64,000 nt of DNA from Dactylis glomerata (Eukaryota; Streptophyta; Magnoliopsida; Poales; Poaceae), in contig QXEO01000235.1 of NCBI GenBank assembly GCA_007115705.1, positions 685,537 through 749,536 on the forward strand, written 5' to 3'. The notes beneath the pieces were generated by a model. The model made no database searches. It saw only the letters and a program-made list of their open reading frames with translations, and was not told the DNA's origin. Made by a program: the position numbers and the translations under genes. This document shows positions 49,078-61,959 of this stretch, in pieces; position 1 is the first letter of the stretch, and each line of letters begins with the position of its first letter.

Positions 49078-50496
49078 CTTTAATATCTTTATAAACACCC
49101 ACACTGGCAGCCAGTAAAAGTTTGTTTCTGCCTCCTCATCCTTCAACACTCCATCATTACTAAAAGAAATTAGATCATGATCAAGTGACATAAATCAAGA
49201 ATCTAACATAGAAAAAAAATCCAAATCATCTGAAAGATCTACATGATATAATGGGGAATGAGGAAAAGAGGACTCCTCCATACTGGTTTAGTGTTATGAG
49301 AGCAACACATTAATGGTGTTCAGAAGAACATTACATCTTGCTACGGACCAACTCGTTTGTTTGCACATATGACCAATATGCAAAACTTGTGTTCATGACA
49401 ACCTAAGGGATTAGTATCTAAGAAAGGAAGGTAAATCCTAGAAAGAGCTAGTAATATTTCTGTGTTCGATCTCATGAATGAAATCTATTTAATGGATCAT
49501 CCGATTTTTAGAAACCATCATGGTAAAAAAACAAGAATATTAGCTCCAGTAGATCTAGCAAAGACAGAGCATTTCATGTATATCTAGCAAAGGCAAAGAA
49601 TATTAGGTGCACATGCACATACCCTGTATAGTGTTAAGCATGTATCTGCACTGCTACAAAATAGAACTAAACAAAATAGATCTGTGTTTATCCTTTGCCT
49701 CCTCTTCCACCTCCCTAGCCCCTTCTTCATCCCCTTCACACGAATCACCAACAACATTGGTTGCACAAGAGAAGACATCTTTAAAGTCTAGGGAAAATCG
49801 GGCTAAGAAAAATCAATTGGGCAAAGAAAAAACTCACCATGCTGGTGGTGCTCGTTGCTTGCCCTCCTGGCTGCTCCACGAGGACTCCCTGGGCGCCGCC
49901 GCTGCTCCTCCCGTGCGCCACATCGTCCCCCTTGATGCTGGCTGCTGAGAGAGAGAGAGAGCATGAGAGAGAGAAAGGGGGAGGGGTGGAGATGGGAGAG
50001 GGAGAGGAGCGCCACCAGCCCCGCGTGCGCCTGCTCTGCCTCCATGCTGCTGACAAAGAGAGAGAGCCAGACGGGAGAGGGAGAGGAGAAGGAAGACATG
50101 GCAGAGCTGGCAGCACCCTCCCGTCCTCCTCCCATCGGCGGAGCACGGCTGGGTTGGGCGTGCTAGCCGCCGGCGCTGCTGCGCTGCCCACGCGCCGCTC
50201 GAGCCGCCCGCTCGGCGCCTGGTCGCCGGCGCCGCCCGCGCCGTCGCCCGCGCCCCACCGCTGCTCTGACCGCCTGCGCCCCGCTACTGCTCCGCGCCGC
50301 CTGCCCCCGGCCGCCTGCGTCCCGCCGGCGAGCGGCGCGCTCCGGACGCCTGCGCCCCGCCGCTGCTTTGGACGCCTGCGCCTCGCAGCTCCAGCCGCCT
50401 ACGCCCCGCCGCTCGGGGTGAGAGGAGAGAGACGAGGGGAGGAAGGAGGAGGAGGAGGAGGCGAAGGGAGGAAGAAGAGAAGGAAGCCAGCCGCCA
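49078..50496 (-). pseudogene. Exon-like segments and GC-rich leader, possible captured 5' gene end
   Basis: Minus-strand reading: a GC-rich block from about 50500 with an AACCCTAGCCCC-type leader just above it, ending at a consensus donor CATG|GTGAGT (exon end 49838). An acidic open segment begins after TTTTCCCTAG at 49787, but the implied intron is only about 50 bp, short for a plant. A further 82-bp segment (49159-49078) lies between TTCTTTTAG and AAAG|GTAAAG and encodes an open run with DEEAETNFYWLPVWVF. I cannot join them into one frame or name a family. A GA microsatellite lies at about 49946-49976. Captured first exons of a host gene are plausible. Confidence 0.3.
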
Positions 50497-51149
50497 TGGG
50501 GGCCGTGGTGTGCAGGGATTGGGGGCTAGGGTTCCCAGAACGGGATTGGGGGGCACGATTTTGTCTCTGTGAGAGATTTTTTTGATTTTTTTCGACAGAT
50601 AAAGCCGTGGCCCACTGTCAGACGCAAGTGGGTGCGCAAGTGGGCGCCGGCCACTTGTGCAAGTGGGAAGGGCTCTGCCCTATGACCATTGGGCCCTAAG
50701 AATTTGGCCCCACCTGTCATTGACTTACTGGCTAAAACATCCGGTGCAAAAAGAAACACTGTAGCACCCAGGAAAAAAAACAGAACACGAATGGACGGCC
50801 GAGATGCTCCCGGGACGGCGATCGGACGGCCCAGAGTGGCTAATCACCGTGGAGGCGAGCTGTCTATGCATGAATTATACCTTTAGATGATCTGAGGAGG
50901 AACAACAAGAACTCTAGCTACAAGGGTTTTTGGTGTTTGTTTCCAGCTGCCAGACGGCCACGAGGTTGATCTGTCTGGTGTGTCTTTGGCTATTTGCGAC
51001 TCACTGATCGGTACTACTCTACACGGACAACAACGAACTGCTCTCGGAACTCAGAGAGGAGATGCATGAAAGGTCCTTCGAATATTGCCGGATCTCAGAG
51101 AGGAGATGCTAGGATCCTTTGAGATTTTTTAAAATTTTCATTGCACTAG
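50497..51149. other. Stretch upstream of the GC-rich block, no gene supported
   Basis: If the captured minus-strand gene end is real, this would hold its promoter; I see no convincing TATA box. TCAGAGAGGAGATGC occurs twice (near 51050 and 51100). Confidence 0.35.
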
Positions 51150-51169
51150 AAGAGAAGAGGAGTATAAGA
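51150..51169 (-). other. Candidate Helitron 5' terminus
   Basis: On the minus strand it begins TCTTATACTCCTCTTCTCTT, preceded by A outside. A TC start after A is the Helitron rule, but the signal is short and many such sites occur, so this end is less certain than the 3' end. Confidence 0.4.
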
Positions 51170-52579
51170 TATAGTACAAAAACTAAACAAAAGATAAATA
51201 TACATTTCATTTTTGCGTGATCAAACTGTTAACATGTGTAAGCACTTGGGCGCATGTTTTCAAAGTGCAAACTAATTGAATAGGTATAAAGACGTCATGC
51301 AAGTAATAAATACACGGTTTTTCAAACCATGCATATTATTACTCACATATTCACTTAACTTGCTCATACCGAACATCATCGGAAAAAAGTATGAAAAACA
51401 CTTGTGATTGGTCGATCGCTCTCGCCGTGCTCGCGTCATTATGATTCTCCTCATCGTTCCCACTAGCTTCGCTACCCAACTGCTCCGCCACCGCCATGCG
51501 CGCTGATCCTTGCTTGGTAGTCGTCGACCCTTTACTCCTATCTCCCTTTTTATACGTGCAAGTCCTAGATGTCAAGCTCATTAATGACCATGGCCATGGA
51601 AGAAGGTTCAAATACAAGGCATTCTATTGCCCGAGTCTAAATTTTGAGGAGTCAGTGGAAATGGGTCTGTAGTCGTCTTCTCCAGTGCCGACGGGGCTTT
51701 TGCGATATGGATTCATGGCCGGGAGTCATCGAATCAGCAAGATCTGGTTCGCCATGGACGAAGATACATCCATGTTTTTTGGTAATTTTTCATGTTGCAT
51801 ATGTTCTATAATTTCATAACAAACACGTGTGAGTTTTGTAGCAAAAAGACACACGAGATGTTGCAATATTTACATGGTTGTTTGCCACTAGTTTGTGTTT
51901 TCCCTAGATTTTACCAAACTTGTATGAGTTTTATGTGAAAACAAACGCCAGATATTGTTAGATTTTCTGGGTATTTGCTACAAGTTGTGTGTTTCCTCGA
52001 ATGATGTTTATGTTCTTTTTAATATGCTCCAAACACATGATATTTGTTGTTGTAATCTTTTGTGATTTTTTCTTGAAATAGTTGATTTCTTTAGTTCCAA
52101 ATCAATATACAACAAAATTTGTTGCTCAACCACCTTTGTTGTAAACTGGGTTTTTTTTGTAATCGCTTACAATTTTTGTTGGAACTATTTGTTTTTTATT
52201 GCAAGTCAGTCTGCAGAAAAGATTGTCGTTAAACCACTTTTTTGTAAAAATTTGTTGCAACGATTTTGGTGTAAAAGCATTTTTTTTGCACATAGTGAGG
52301 ATTTTTTGTTGGAATACTTGATATGAATCGGATCTTCCCTAGAGTGGTATTTTTGCTGTAAATATTAGGAAGGTTGGACCAAAGGAACATACCTTTTAGT
52401 TTAAGTGGTGATGGTTAGAACTGCAAGATTGATTTTCCAAAATCCGGGGGGCTAAAACGCCGAACTTTTGTTACAACTAATTTTGAACGTCGGTTAGTGA
52501 TCATGCGGTCAACTCACTCCATTGAAAATGAAATGAGCCTTTACAAGATAACAAAGATGAGTAAAACTGCTTAGATCAC
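51170..52579. other. Non-genic stretch, partly T-rich
   Basis: No gene supported. From about 51770 to 52340 the plus strand is rich in TTTGTTG-type words, suggesting a decayed repeat I cannot name. Confidence 0.4.
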
Positions 52580-54209
52580 TGATGCGGCATGGTGTTGATG
52601 ATGTAAAGCACCGTCCAGTTGGGAACCCCAAGAGGAAGGTATGATGAGTATAGCAGCAAGGTTTTCCCTCAGTAAGAAACCAAGGTTTGTCGATCCAAAG
52701 GGGAAGAAGCCAAACGACTGAAGGTGATGCTTGCTAGCTTGCGACAGCTCCGGACAATTTATAAGGCACCTCGTCCAGTGCTTTACTTTGCCAGCTGCAA
52801 CGCGGAACCTGCACACAACACAACCAAATACTTTGCTCCCAACTTACGATGAGGTTGTCAATCTCACCGGTTTGCTGTAAACAAAGGAATGAGCGTATCG
52901 AGTGGAAAACAGTAATAGTATGCGAGTAAAGTAAACAAGTGATAGCAATATAAAGGAAATAGGACCGGGGTCCACAGTTCACTAGTGGTGTCTCTCCATA
53001 AGATAAAATAACACATGCTGGGTAAACAAATTACAGTTGGGCAATTAATAGAATAAAGACAACGTGATATGTCAAGAGGATCACTATGAGATTTACTCTG
53101 GGCATTACAACAAGATACATAGACCGCCATCCAACTGCATCTATGACTAATAATCCACTTGTGACGAATCAATCCGAGAACTCCACAAGTATTAAGTTGC
53201 GAACAACAGATAACTGTATTAAGCAAAGTGTGTAATGTAAACAAAGCATATGCCCTCGAGCATATGAATGTTGTTTTCCCCCTAGTAGCAACAGCACATC
53301 TACCACCTTAGAGGTTTCTGTCACTCCCCCAGATTAAATAGAGGCATGAACCCACTATCGAGCATAAATACCCCCTCTTGGAGTCACTTGCAACTACTCG
53401 GCCGAGATAGCTACTAACAACGGAGAGCATGCAAGATCATAAATAACATAGAGATAACATAAGATAAAATTCAGTAATTCAACTTAATCATAACACTAAT
53501 ATTCATCGGATTCCAACAAACACAACATGTAGAATTACATAACGGTGATCTCGATCATGTAAGGCAGCTCACGAGATCTAAGCATGAAACACATGGTGGA
53601 GAAGACAACCATCTAGCTACTGCTATGGACCCATAGTCCAAGGTAGACTACTCACTCATCGCGCAGGAGGAAAGCATGGCGATGAAGAAGACCTCCGGTG
53701 GCGATTCCCCTCTCCGACAGGGTGTCGGGAAGAGCTTCTGGACCCTCCCGATCTCGGGTCGATGACAGCGGCGGATCGCGATGTGTTTCTGGAAAAGTGC
53801 TTGGGTATTTAGGTTTTTCCCGTCGGGGGGTCTTTATAGGCGAAGGGGCGGCGTCAGAGGTAGACCAGGGTGGCCTCACCACCAGGGGCCGCAGGCTAGC
53901 CCTAGGCTACGCCGCCCTGTGGTGTGGGTGCCCTGTGGCCCCTCTCTGTCTCCTCTTCGGTCATCTGGAAGCTCCTGTGAATATCTGGACTTCTGGCTTT
54001 TGTTTTGTCCAATTCCGAGAATATTTCCTGTGTAACTCTTCTGAAACACAAAAACAGTAGAAAACAGGGAACTGGCACTGTGGCATCTCGTTAATAGGTT
54101 AGTTCTGGAAAATGCATAAAAATGCCACGAAGCGTAACGAAACACTAAGCAAATGGTGTAAAAACAAGCATGGAGCATCAAAAATTATAGATACGTTAGA
54201 GATGTATCA
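52580..54209 (-). repeat. 3' LTR of copy C (left in the window)
   Basis: 1630 bp from TGATGCGGCA to GATGTATCA. TATA complement at 53833-53839. The adjoining PPT core is altered (GCATCCCCATGC on the plus strand). Confidence 0.88.
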
Positions 54210-57137
54210 GCATCCCCATGCTTAACTCCTGCTCGTCCTCGAGTAGGTAAGTGATAACAAAAGAAATAATTTTTGAGGTGACATGCATCTACACAATCTT
54301 GATCATATATGTAAGCGTTGTGCGCTGGGATCAAAAGAACTTAAAACATGGGCATGAAAGACATAATCTTGATAGAAGAAACTTAGCAACCATGTTATAA
54401 CAGGAAAATGAACACAAACAAAAGATCATGAAAATGAAACAATGAAAGTCAAACGTGTGTTCAAATCATAAGGAGAAACATACAAATGGTTTTCAGCTTG
54501 TCCTTCATGAGAGAGCAAAACATAAATGCATAGGACACCTTCAAGTTTAAGAGGTCGACTAGATACAAATAATTTAAGAACAAGTGAAACCAACATCATG
54601 AATCAATCAATGAAAACTTTGGGACAATGCATATTATACTCAGAATGACAACTATGCTCTCTTAGACGGTGCATAAAGATAGAAGGTGGTGACTCAACAT
54701 AAAAGTAAAAGAAAGGCCCTTTGTGGAGGGAAGCAGAGATTGCAAGTTTTATAAACCTTCAAAAATTATGGTACTTACCGGCTTTGAGCTCTCATTGCCC
54801 CCATCATAGGCATCTTGAATGATTAAAGTTAATGCGAAAACACTTATGGTGCATATGCTTGACAAATCATAAGTTGAAAACCTCGTGTCCCGTGAAGTAC
54901 GAATACCCAAACCTCATGCTACTCGACTTAGAGTCCCAAGCAAGCTCTTGTCATTGTAAATATATGTGTATCATCGAGAACCGCCAACGGGGTACCTCCT
55001 GCCCGATGACATGGAACAAGCCCACATCAAAATGACAAGACAAACAGACAATGAACACCTCGACATCTCTTTTATTTACCATTGGTATAGCTTTTTATTT
55101 TGAGATGCGTCGTCGAATGTCCACTATGGGCATGCTATAAATTTCCACCATGAATGATGCATGGTATAGATTAGCGGCCCAGGCGTTTCCCTAACACATA
55201 TAAAAACTCCATGATCCCGCAAGATTCCCAACTTATTTCACATCGCGAGTATCCATAAACAAAAGATCACGATATCAACTCAAATGAAAGATAGTGCAAT
55301 GTTGAAAGCTTGCCCCATGATGGCATGGCTGGGCTAATTTCCAACTTACAACTTGCAAGCATAACAACTCAACATAAGAGAGCCACAATGTCAAAATTTT
55401 AAAACAAGAAAAGTAAAGTGTGCCATCAGGTTCGTGAGAGCTTTACTGACCAATTTTTGCATAACACCAAAAAGAGTTTAATTTGAAGGATAGATAAAAG
55501 CAAGTCAAATGTACTTGGAATAGCAAATTGCTAATAGGTATATATGGTGGACACTTTGGAAAAACCTGGTTTTTAGGAGTTGGATACACGAGTAGAGCTC
55601 ATACATAGTACAAAATGAGGGCTAGCAAAAGACTGGGAGCGACCAACTAAGAGAGCAATAATGGCCATAATCATGCAAAGCGACATTAAAAGAAGCATAA
55701 GATGGCATCAAAAGTCAAAAACTAAATGATCATAGAGTCAATAGAGACTTTGTATGATTCTAACATGTGTGAGCATGCGCCAAGTCAACCCAAATAAAGC
55801 ATCAAGGAGAAAACCAAAATAATGCTTCCAAATAATTAAAACAATGCATGATTTTTTCAAAGGCTCATTAAGCAATCTCAGTTATTTGAGACAAGTCATG
55901 CTACAGCAAAACCACTAAGCACACTATCAAAAAGACATCAAGCACGACATGCAAAAGCCTAGGCCGCAGTCTACACAAGCTCCTTCTTGTACCACTTTTT
56001 TGCATAAAGCTTTTTCTCTTTTCCAACACCATTCGAACTTTTTATAAACAACTCTTTTGATGAAAACCAATATGGACCAGAGGCAAAAAAATACACCTTG
56101 ATGCAAAGATATAACAAGATCTGAACACAAATTAAGGCGAAAATCGAAAGCTAAACGCAGTTCTAAAAAAAGAGAACACTCGTTGAAACGAATAGAGTAA
56201 AAAATGGAGTGTTCTTGGCTAATGAAAAGCAAGACAACTTCTCCAAAAGAAATTTGTTGGGGTACAACCATTTATTGCAGCAAACAAAACTAAACAAAAC
56301 TGAAAACTAAAAACAACTGACGCTCCAAGAAAAATGCATAATGCATGAAGCAATAAAAATATAGTGTGTTGAAAGGTGACCTGATTTTTGCCGATGAAGA
56401 AGGGGTGCCTCGGGGGCATTCCCAAGCTTTGACGCTTGTACTTCTTGGATATTTCTTGGGGTGACATGGGCATCCCCAAGCTTGAGCTTTTGTCCATTCT
56501 TCAACTCATCTCATCATTCTCCAATCCCTACACTTGAAAACTTCCTTCATACAAAACTAAACACAAATCTATTAGCAACATTAGTGTAAGCATAACATTG
56601 AATCAACCCCTTTTTGCTTCAGGTTTCAACTCAAAACCACCACATATAAAGTATATACTACTGTAGCAACTTCCCCAAAAGTTCCGTGATCAAAAGAACT
56701 AAAAAAGAAAGCGATAAAGCGGCAAACACAAATATTGGTAGAAATCTGTCAAAATAGAACAGCTGAAAAGGTCGAATTTTTAGAGGGTTTTCTGTTGCTC
56801 AAATCAAAAAGTGTCCAACTAATGAAAGTTTGGATATAACCTAGGGCATATGCAGAAGAAATCTCAGGTCCAAAAGATATACAGAGAATTTTCACGAATG
56901 TTTACGGTGCAGCACCAAAAACTGTTTTAGGACAGCAACATCCCCAAATCTTACCTCGCTCAAATTAGAGGTTTCTCTTGGCACAAAACTGAAATAAAAA
57001 GGATAAGGAGAGGTTATTACAGTAGTAATAACTTCCAAGACTCAAATAAAAGAGAAAGAACTGAATGTAAAAACATTGGGTTATCTCCCAAGAGTGCTTT
57101 TCTTTAACGCCTTTGAGCTAGGCGCAGAAAGTGCGAA
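54210..57137 (-). other. Internal region of copy C downstream of gag-pro, no pol
   Basis: Collinear with copies A and B but more diverged. One intact PPT-core repeat remains at 56470-56483; the other near 56416 has a substitution. The hydrophobic frame is open at 56219-56497 from a different start. No RT or integrase motif. Confidence 0.65.
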
Positions 57138-59202
57138 TCAAGTAATATCAAGTGATGAAGCATCAAGCTCATAATTTGCTCTAAGAATAGAGTTAAAAAT
57201 TAATTTCTTTCTCTTTCTAGGGAAGTGTTCCATACCTTTCTTGAGTGGGAATTGATATTTGATGGTGCCTTCCCTCATATCAATGATGACACCTACAGTT
57301 CGAAGAAAGGGTCTTGCCAAAATAATAGGACATGAAGCATTGCATTCAACATACATGACAAGAAAATCAACGGGAACAAGGTTATTGTTAACCATAATAA
57401 GAACATCATTAATCCTTCCTAAAGGTTTCTTCTTAGCAACATCAGCAATAGGAACATCACAATAACACTTTTCAAGTGGTGGTAAATCAAGCATGTCATA
57501 AATCTTTCTAGGCATGATAGAAATACTAGCACCTAGATCACATAAAGCATGGCAATCAAAACCATTAACATGCATATCAATGATGGGTTCCCAACCATCT
57601 TCTAACTTCTTGGGAACAGAAGCTTTTTGCTTTAACTTATCATCCCTAATTTTCATAAGAGCATTGGTAATATGCTTAGTAAAAGCAACATTTAAAGAAC
57701 TAGCATTGGGAGTCAAAGCAAGCTTTTGCAAGAACAAAATAACTTCAGATATATTGCAGCCATCAACATCAAAATCATTAAAGGAAATAGAGCTATCATC
57801 TCCCACACTCTGAAAAATTTCAGCACTCTTTTGAGAAAAAGTTTTGGCAGTTTTAGGCTTTTTAACACAAGGAGTGGGAGTTTTCTCTACACCAATCAAA
57901 GTAAGAGGATTGCTAGCATTAGGAATAACATCATTAGAGGTAGTAATGGTACATACCTTCATCTTTCTAGCCATCTCATCTTCTCTTTCCCACCTGGCAT
58001 GCAATTCTGCTAGCATCCTAACATTTTCATCAATTCTAACTTGGATAGCAGTAGCAGTAGCAAAAGTATTATTCTCTTTCACATCATTTGGCAACACTTT
58101 TAATTTCAGAAGTTCAACATCATGAGCAAGTCTATCAACTTTAGAAGCAAGAATATCAATTTTGCCTAACTTTTCCTCAACAGACCTGTTAAAAGCAGTT
58201 TGCTTACCGATGAAGTCCTTGAGCATGACTTCAAGCTCAGAGGGCGCAACCCTAGTGTTGTTGGAGGAATTACCATAAGAGTTACCATAACCATTACAAT
58301 TGGAAGAAGGATATGGCCTATAATTGTTACTAGCAAAATTGTTCCTATAAGCATTGTTGTTAAAATTATTGTTTCTAATGAAGTTTACATCAACATGCTC
58401 TTCTTGAGCAACCAAAGAGGCTAAAGGAACATTATTAGGATCAACATGAGTTCTATCATTAGAAAGCATAAGCATTATAGCATCAATCTTATCACTCAAG
58501 GAAGAGGTTTCCTCAACAGAATTTACCTTCTTACCTTGTGGAGCTCTCTCGGTATGCCATTCAGAGTAATTTACCATCATATTGTTGAGAAGCTTTGTTG
58601 CGGCGCCCAAGGTAAGGAACATAAAAGTGCCTCCAGCAGCTGAATCCAATAGGTTCCTTGAAGAAAAATTCAGTACTGCATAAAAAGTTTGGACAATCAT
58701 CCAAGTAGTCAGTCCATGAGTGGGACAATTCTTGATCATAGATTTCATTCTTTCCCAAGCTTGAGCAACATGTTCATTATCAAACTGACTAAACTTCATA
58801 ATATTGCTACGCAAAGCTATAATATTAGCAGGAGGATAGTATCTACCAATAAAAGCATCCTTACACTTAGCCCATGAATCAATACTATTTTTAGGCAAAG
58901 ACAGCAACCAATCCTTAACTTTTCCTCTCAAAGAAAAAGGAAATAACTTAAGCTTAATAATATCACTCTCTACATCCTTATATTTCTGCATCTCACATAG
59001 CTCAACAAAATTGTTGAGATGAGCTGCAGCATCATCAGTATTAGCACCTGGAAAATTGCTCTTTCATAGCAAGGTTCAACAAAGTAGGCTTAATCTCATA
59101 AAAATTTGCAGCAGGAGCAGGTGGCGCAATAGGAGTGCAGATAAAATCACTATTATTAGTGCTAGTAAAATCACACAACTTGGTGTTTTCAGGAGTAGCC
59201 AT
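57138..59202 (-). pseudogene. Gag-protease of copy C, frameshifted
   Basis: The start MATPENTK is at 59202. The total of 2065 nt is one more than in A and B. An extra G near 59049-59052 (CACCTGGAAAA against CACCAGAAAA) shifts the frame early in Gag, after which the frame is open from 58991 to 57138. The protease DLGAS motif is kept, but ILGRPFL reads ILARPFL. The protein cannot be made full length. Confidence 0.88.
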
Positions 59203-59362
59203 TCTAGCAAAACTAAAAGCAAGCAAGTAAAAACAACTATCAAGGATACTAATTTTTTGTGTTTTTGATAAAACGATGCAAGTAAAAATAAAGTAAAGCA
59301 AAACTTAAAATAAAGTAAAGGATGTGCGTGCGAAACTCCCCTTGCAGAAGTCTTCTTTTTCC

Positions 59363-59380
59363 TCCCTGGCAACGGCTCCA
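59363..59380 (-). other. Degenerate tRNA-Asp primer-binding site, copy C
   Basis: The plus strand reads TCCCTGGCAACGGCTCCA, two mismatches from the site in A and B. Confidence 0.65.
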
Positions 59381-59390
59381 TAAAAGAGCT

Positions 59391-61020
59391 TGATGCGGCA
59401 TGGTGTTGATGATGTAAAGCACCGTCCAGTTGGGAACCCCAAGAGGAAGGTATGATGAATATAGCAGCAAGGTATTCCCTCAGTAAGAAACCAAGGTTTG
59501 TCGATCCAAAGGGGAAGAAGCCAAACGACTGAAGGTGATGCTACAGCTCCGGACAATTTATAAGGCGCCTCATCCAGTGCTTTGCTTTGCCAGCTGCAAC
59601 GCGGAACCTGCACACAACACAACCAAATACTTTGCTCCCAACTTACAATGAGGTTGTCAATCTCACCGGTTTGCTGTAAACAAAGGAATGAGCGTATCGA
59701 GTGGAAAACAGTAATAGTATGTGAGTAAAGTAAACAGTGCGAGTAAAGTGAACAGGTGATAGCAATATAAAGGAAATAGGACCGGGGTCCACAGTTCACT
59801 AGTGGTGTCTCTCCATAAGATAAAATAACACATGATGGGTAAACAAATTATAGTTGGGCAATTGATAGAATAAAGAAAACGTGATATGTCAAGAGGATGA
59901 CTATGAGATTTACTCTGGGCATTACAACAAGATACATAGACCGCCATCCAACTGCATCTATGACTAATAATCCACTTGTGGTGAATCAATCCGAGAACTC
60001 CACAAGTATTAAGTTGCGAACAACAGATAACTGCATTAAGCAAAGTGTGTAATGTAAACAAAGCATATGCTCTCGAGCATATGAATGTTGTTTTCCCCCT
60101 AGTAGCAACAACACATCTACAAACTTAGAGGTTTCTGTCACTCCTCCAGATTAAATAGAGGCATGAACCCACTATCGAGCATAAATACCCCCACTTGGAG
60201 TCACTAGCAACTACTCGGCCAAGATAGCTACTAACAACGGAGAGCATGCAAGATCATAAACAACATAGAGATAACATAAGATAAAATTCAGTACTTCAAC
60301 TCAATCATAACACCAATATTCATCGGATCCCAACAAACACAACATGTAGAATTACATAACGGTGATCTCGATCATGTAAGGCAGCTCATGAGATCTAAAC
60401 ATGAAGCACATGGTGGAGAAGACAACCATCTAGCTACTGCTATGGACCCATAGTCCAAGGTAGACTACTCACTCATCGCGCCGGAGGCAAGCATGGCGAT
60501 GAAGAAGACCTCCGGTGGTGATTCCCCTCTCCGGCAGGGTGCCGGGAAGAGCTTCTGGATCCTCCCAATCTCGGGTCGACGACGGCGGCGGATCGAGATG
60601 TGTTTCTGGAAAAGTGATTGGGTATTTAGGTTTTTCCCGTCGGGGGTCTTTATAGGCGAAGGGGCGGCGTCAGATGTGGACCAGGGTGGCCTCACCACTA
60701 GGGGGCGCGAGCCAGCCCTAGGCCGCACTGCCCTGTGGTGTGGGTGACCTATGGCCCCTCCCCGTCTCCTCTTCGGTCTTCTGGAAGCTCCTATGAATAT
60801 CTGGACTTCTGGCTTTTGTTTGGTCCAATTCCGGGAATATTTCCTGTGTAACTCTTCTGAAACACAAAAATAGTAGAAAACAGGGAACTGGCACTGTGGC
60901 ATCTCGTTAATAGGTTAGTTCCGGAAAATGCATAAAAATGCCACGAAGTGTAACGAAACACTAAGCAAATGGTGTAAAAACAAGCATGGAGCATCAAAAA
61001 TTGTAGATACGTTAGAGACA
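59391..61020 (-). repeat. 5' LTR of copy C (right in the window), outer end damaged
   Basis: Matches 52580-54209 up to GTTAGAGAC; the expected GTATCA terminus is missing or changed. TATA complement at 60649-60655. The outer boundary is uncertain by about six bases. Confidence 0.8.
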
Positions 61021-61026
61021 GTGTCA

Positions 61027-61959
61027 CCAGGAACTGACGTCCCTATCAGCCCATGGGTACATTAAGGACTATTCTTCCCCACCTCTAGTTGCCGCCAACA
61101 TCTCTCCTAACATTTCTTTGACGTGTCAAGTGGGATGCGTAGAGGTGTGGACGTAGGGCAGGTGATCCAAGGCAGTGTCATGCTTATAATTGGTGGACAT
61201 CCTACTTATAAGGATCTTGGAGTGGTCGGTTTGGTTTGACAACAATGGTAGGTGACGGCGATAGATTTTTTTGCATGTAGTGGATTTGGCTCCCCTATGT
61301 GGAAATGAGATTCTCCAATTTGATTGTAGTACCACGCATCACCTCTTGATGATCTATAGTCAAGTTTTGTGCTGGGGCCAACCATCATTCCTCTAAAAGT
61401 TAATCTAGATGGATGGTAATCAGTTGGCACTACAAAATATATGGCATATCAAGTGGATTTTTTGACAACACATCCCAAAAATTGTCTCCAAAAGTTTTTT
61501 GCTGGGCATATCGACCTTTCATGGCGACTAACAAAGCATGCAAACAAGTATACACCATGCTCTAGTCCATACCGGCACATAACGGTGTCATGGTAGGTGA
61601 CACACAAGAGCGGAGCTTTCTAATGCCGCACTCAGGGAAATTGAGGTATTAGTTGTTACTGTGGGTCCCACGCTAGAGGATGGTCAAGCACATCCTATGA
61701 ACTTGTCTTGGTGACTAGTGTGTCCCATCAGCACCAAGTCGCGCCTTTGTATCTCACACTACACTTCGAGACCCTAGACCTGTTTGGGAAATCTTTAGGG
61801 CCAGGCGACCGAGGCAATAATGAGCGGCGATAATGGCGGTGATTGTCGAGGCGCCCAGTAGTTACACAAAGATGGAAATTCAGACTTGGGCCGATATGTA
61901 TTTTTTCGGCTCAATTCAATTTGGGTCTTTTCCCTCTAAATGCCAATTTGGTTCTTCAT
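61027..61959. other. Non-genic stretch, no gene supported
   Basis: Short frames only, no recognisable domain or repeat. It is the left flank of the solo LTR. Confidence 0.4.

Larger units (their letters stand above)
31883..51169 (-). mobile_element. Candidate Helitron carrying exon-like segments, with a nested LTR element
   Basis: On the minus strand the right end begins TCTTATACTCC (51169 downward) and the left end closes with a GC-rich hairpin, eight bases and CTAG (31883). The bases just outside are A (31882) and T (51170), the A|T dinucleotide into which Helitrons insert. Removing copy B leaves about 10.8 kb. No Rep/helicase gene is seen, so it would be non-autonomous. It contains GC-rich blocks at 33.0-33.5 and 49.8-50.6 kb and short GT/AG-bounded open segments, as expected for captured gene pieces. 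The 3' end is the stronger of the two; the 5' end could lie elsewhere. Confidence 0.45.
52580..61020 (-). mobile_element. Athila-like gag-protease-only LTR element, copy C
   Basis: Same layout as A and B: LTR 52580-54209, LTR 59391 to about 61020, minus-strand gag-pro, degenerate tRNA-Asp site. The LTRs start TGATGCGGCATGG, differing from A and B at this end. LTR pairs and gag have more differences than A or B, so it is the oldest copy. The left flank is atcac, but the right end lacks a clean GTATCA and TSD; GTCAC at 61022-61026 may be its remnant. Confidence 0.85.

Noticed and set aside
49839..50585. Plus-strand 248-codon frame in the GC-rich block
   Set aside because: Composition-driven (Ala, Pro, Arg, Glu) with no domain; splice-like signals in the block favour the minus strand.
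39530..52579. Shared target sequence atcac at the left flanks of copies B and C
   Set aside because: A 5-bp match between two insertions is easily chance, and copy C lacks a clean right TSD, so I do not infer target preference.
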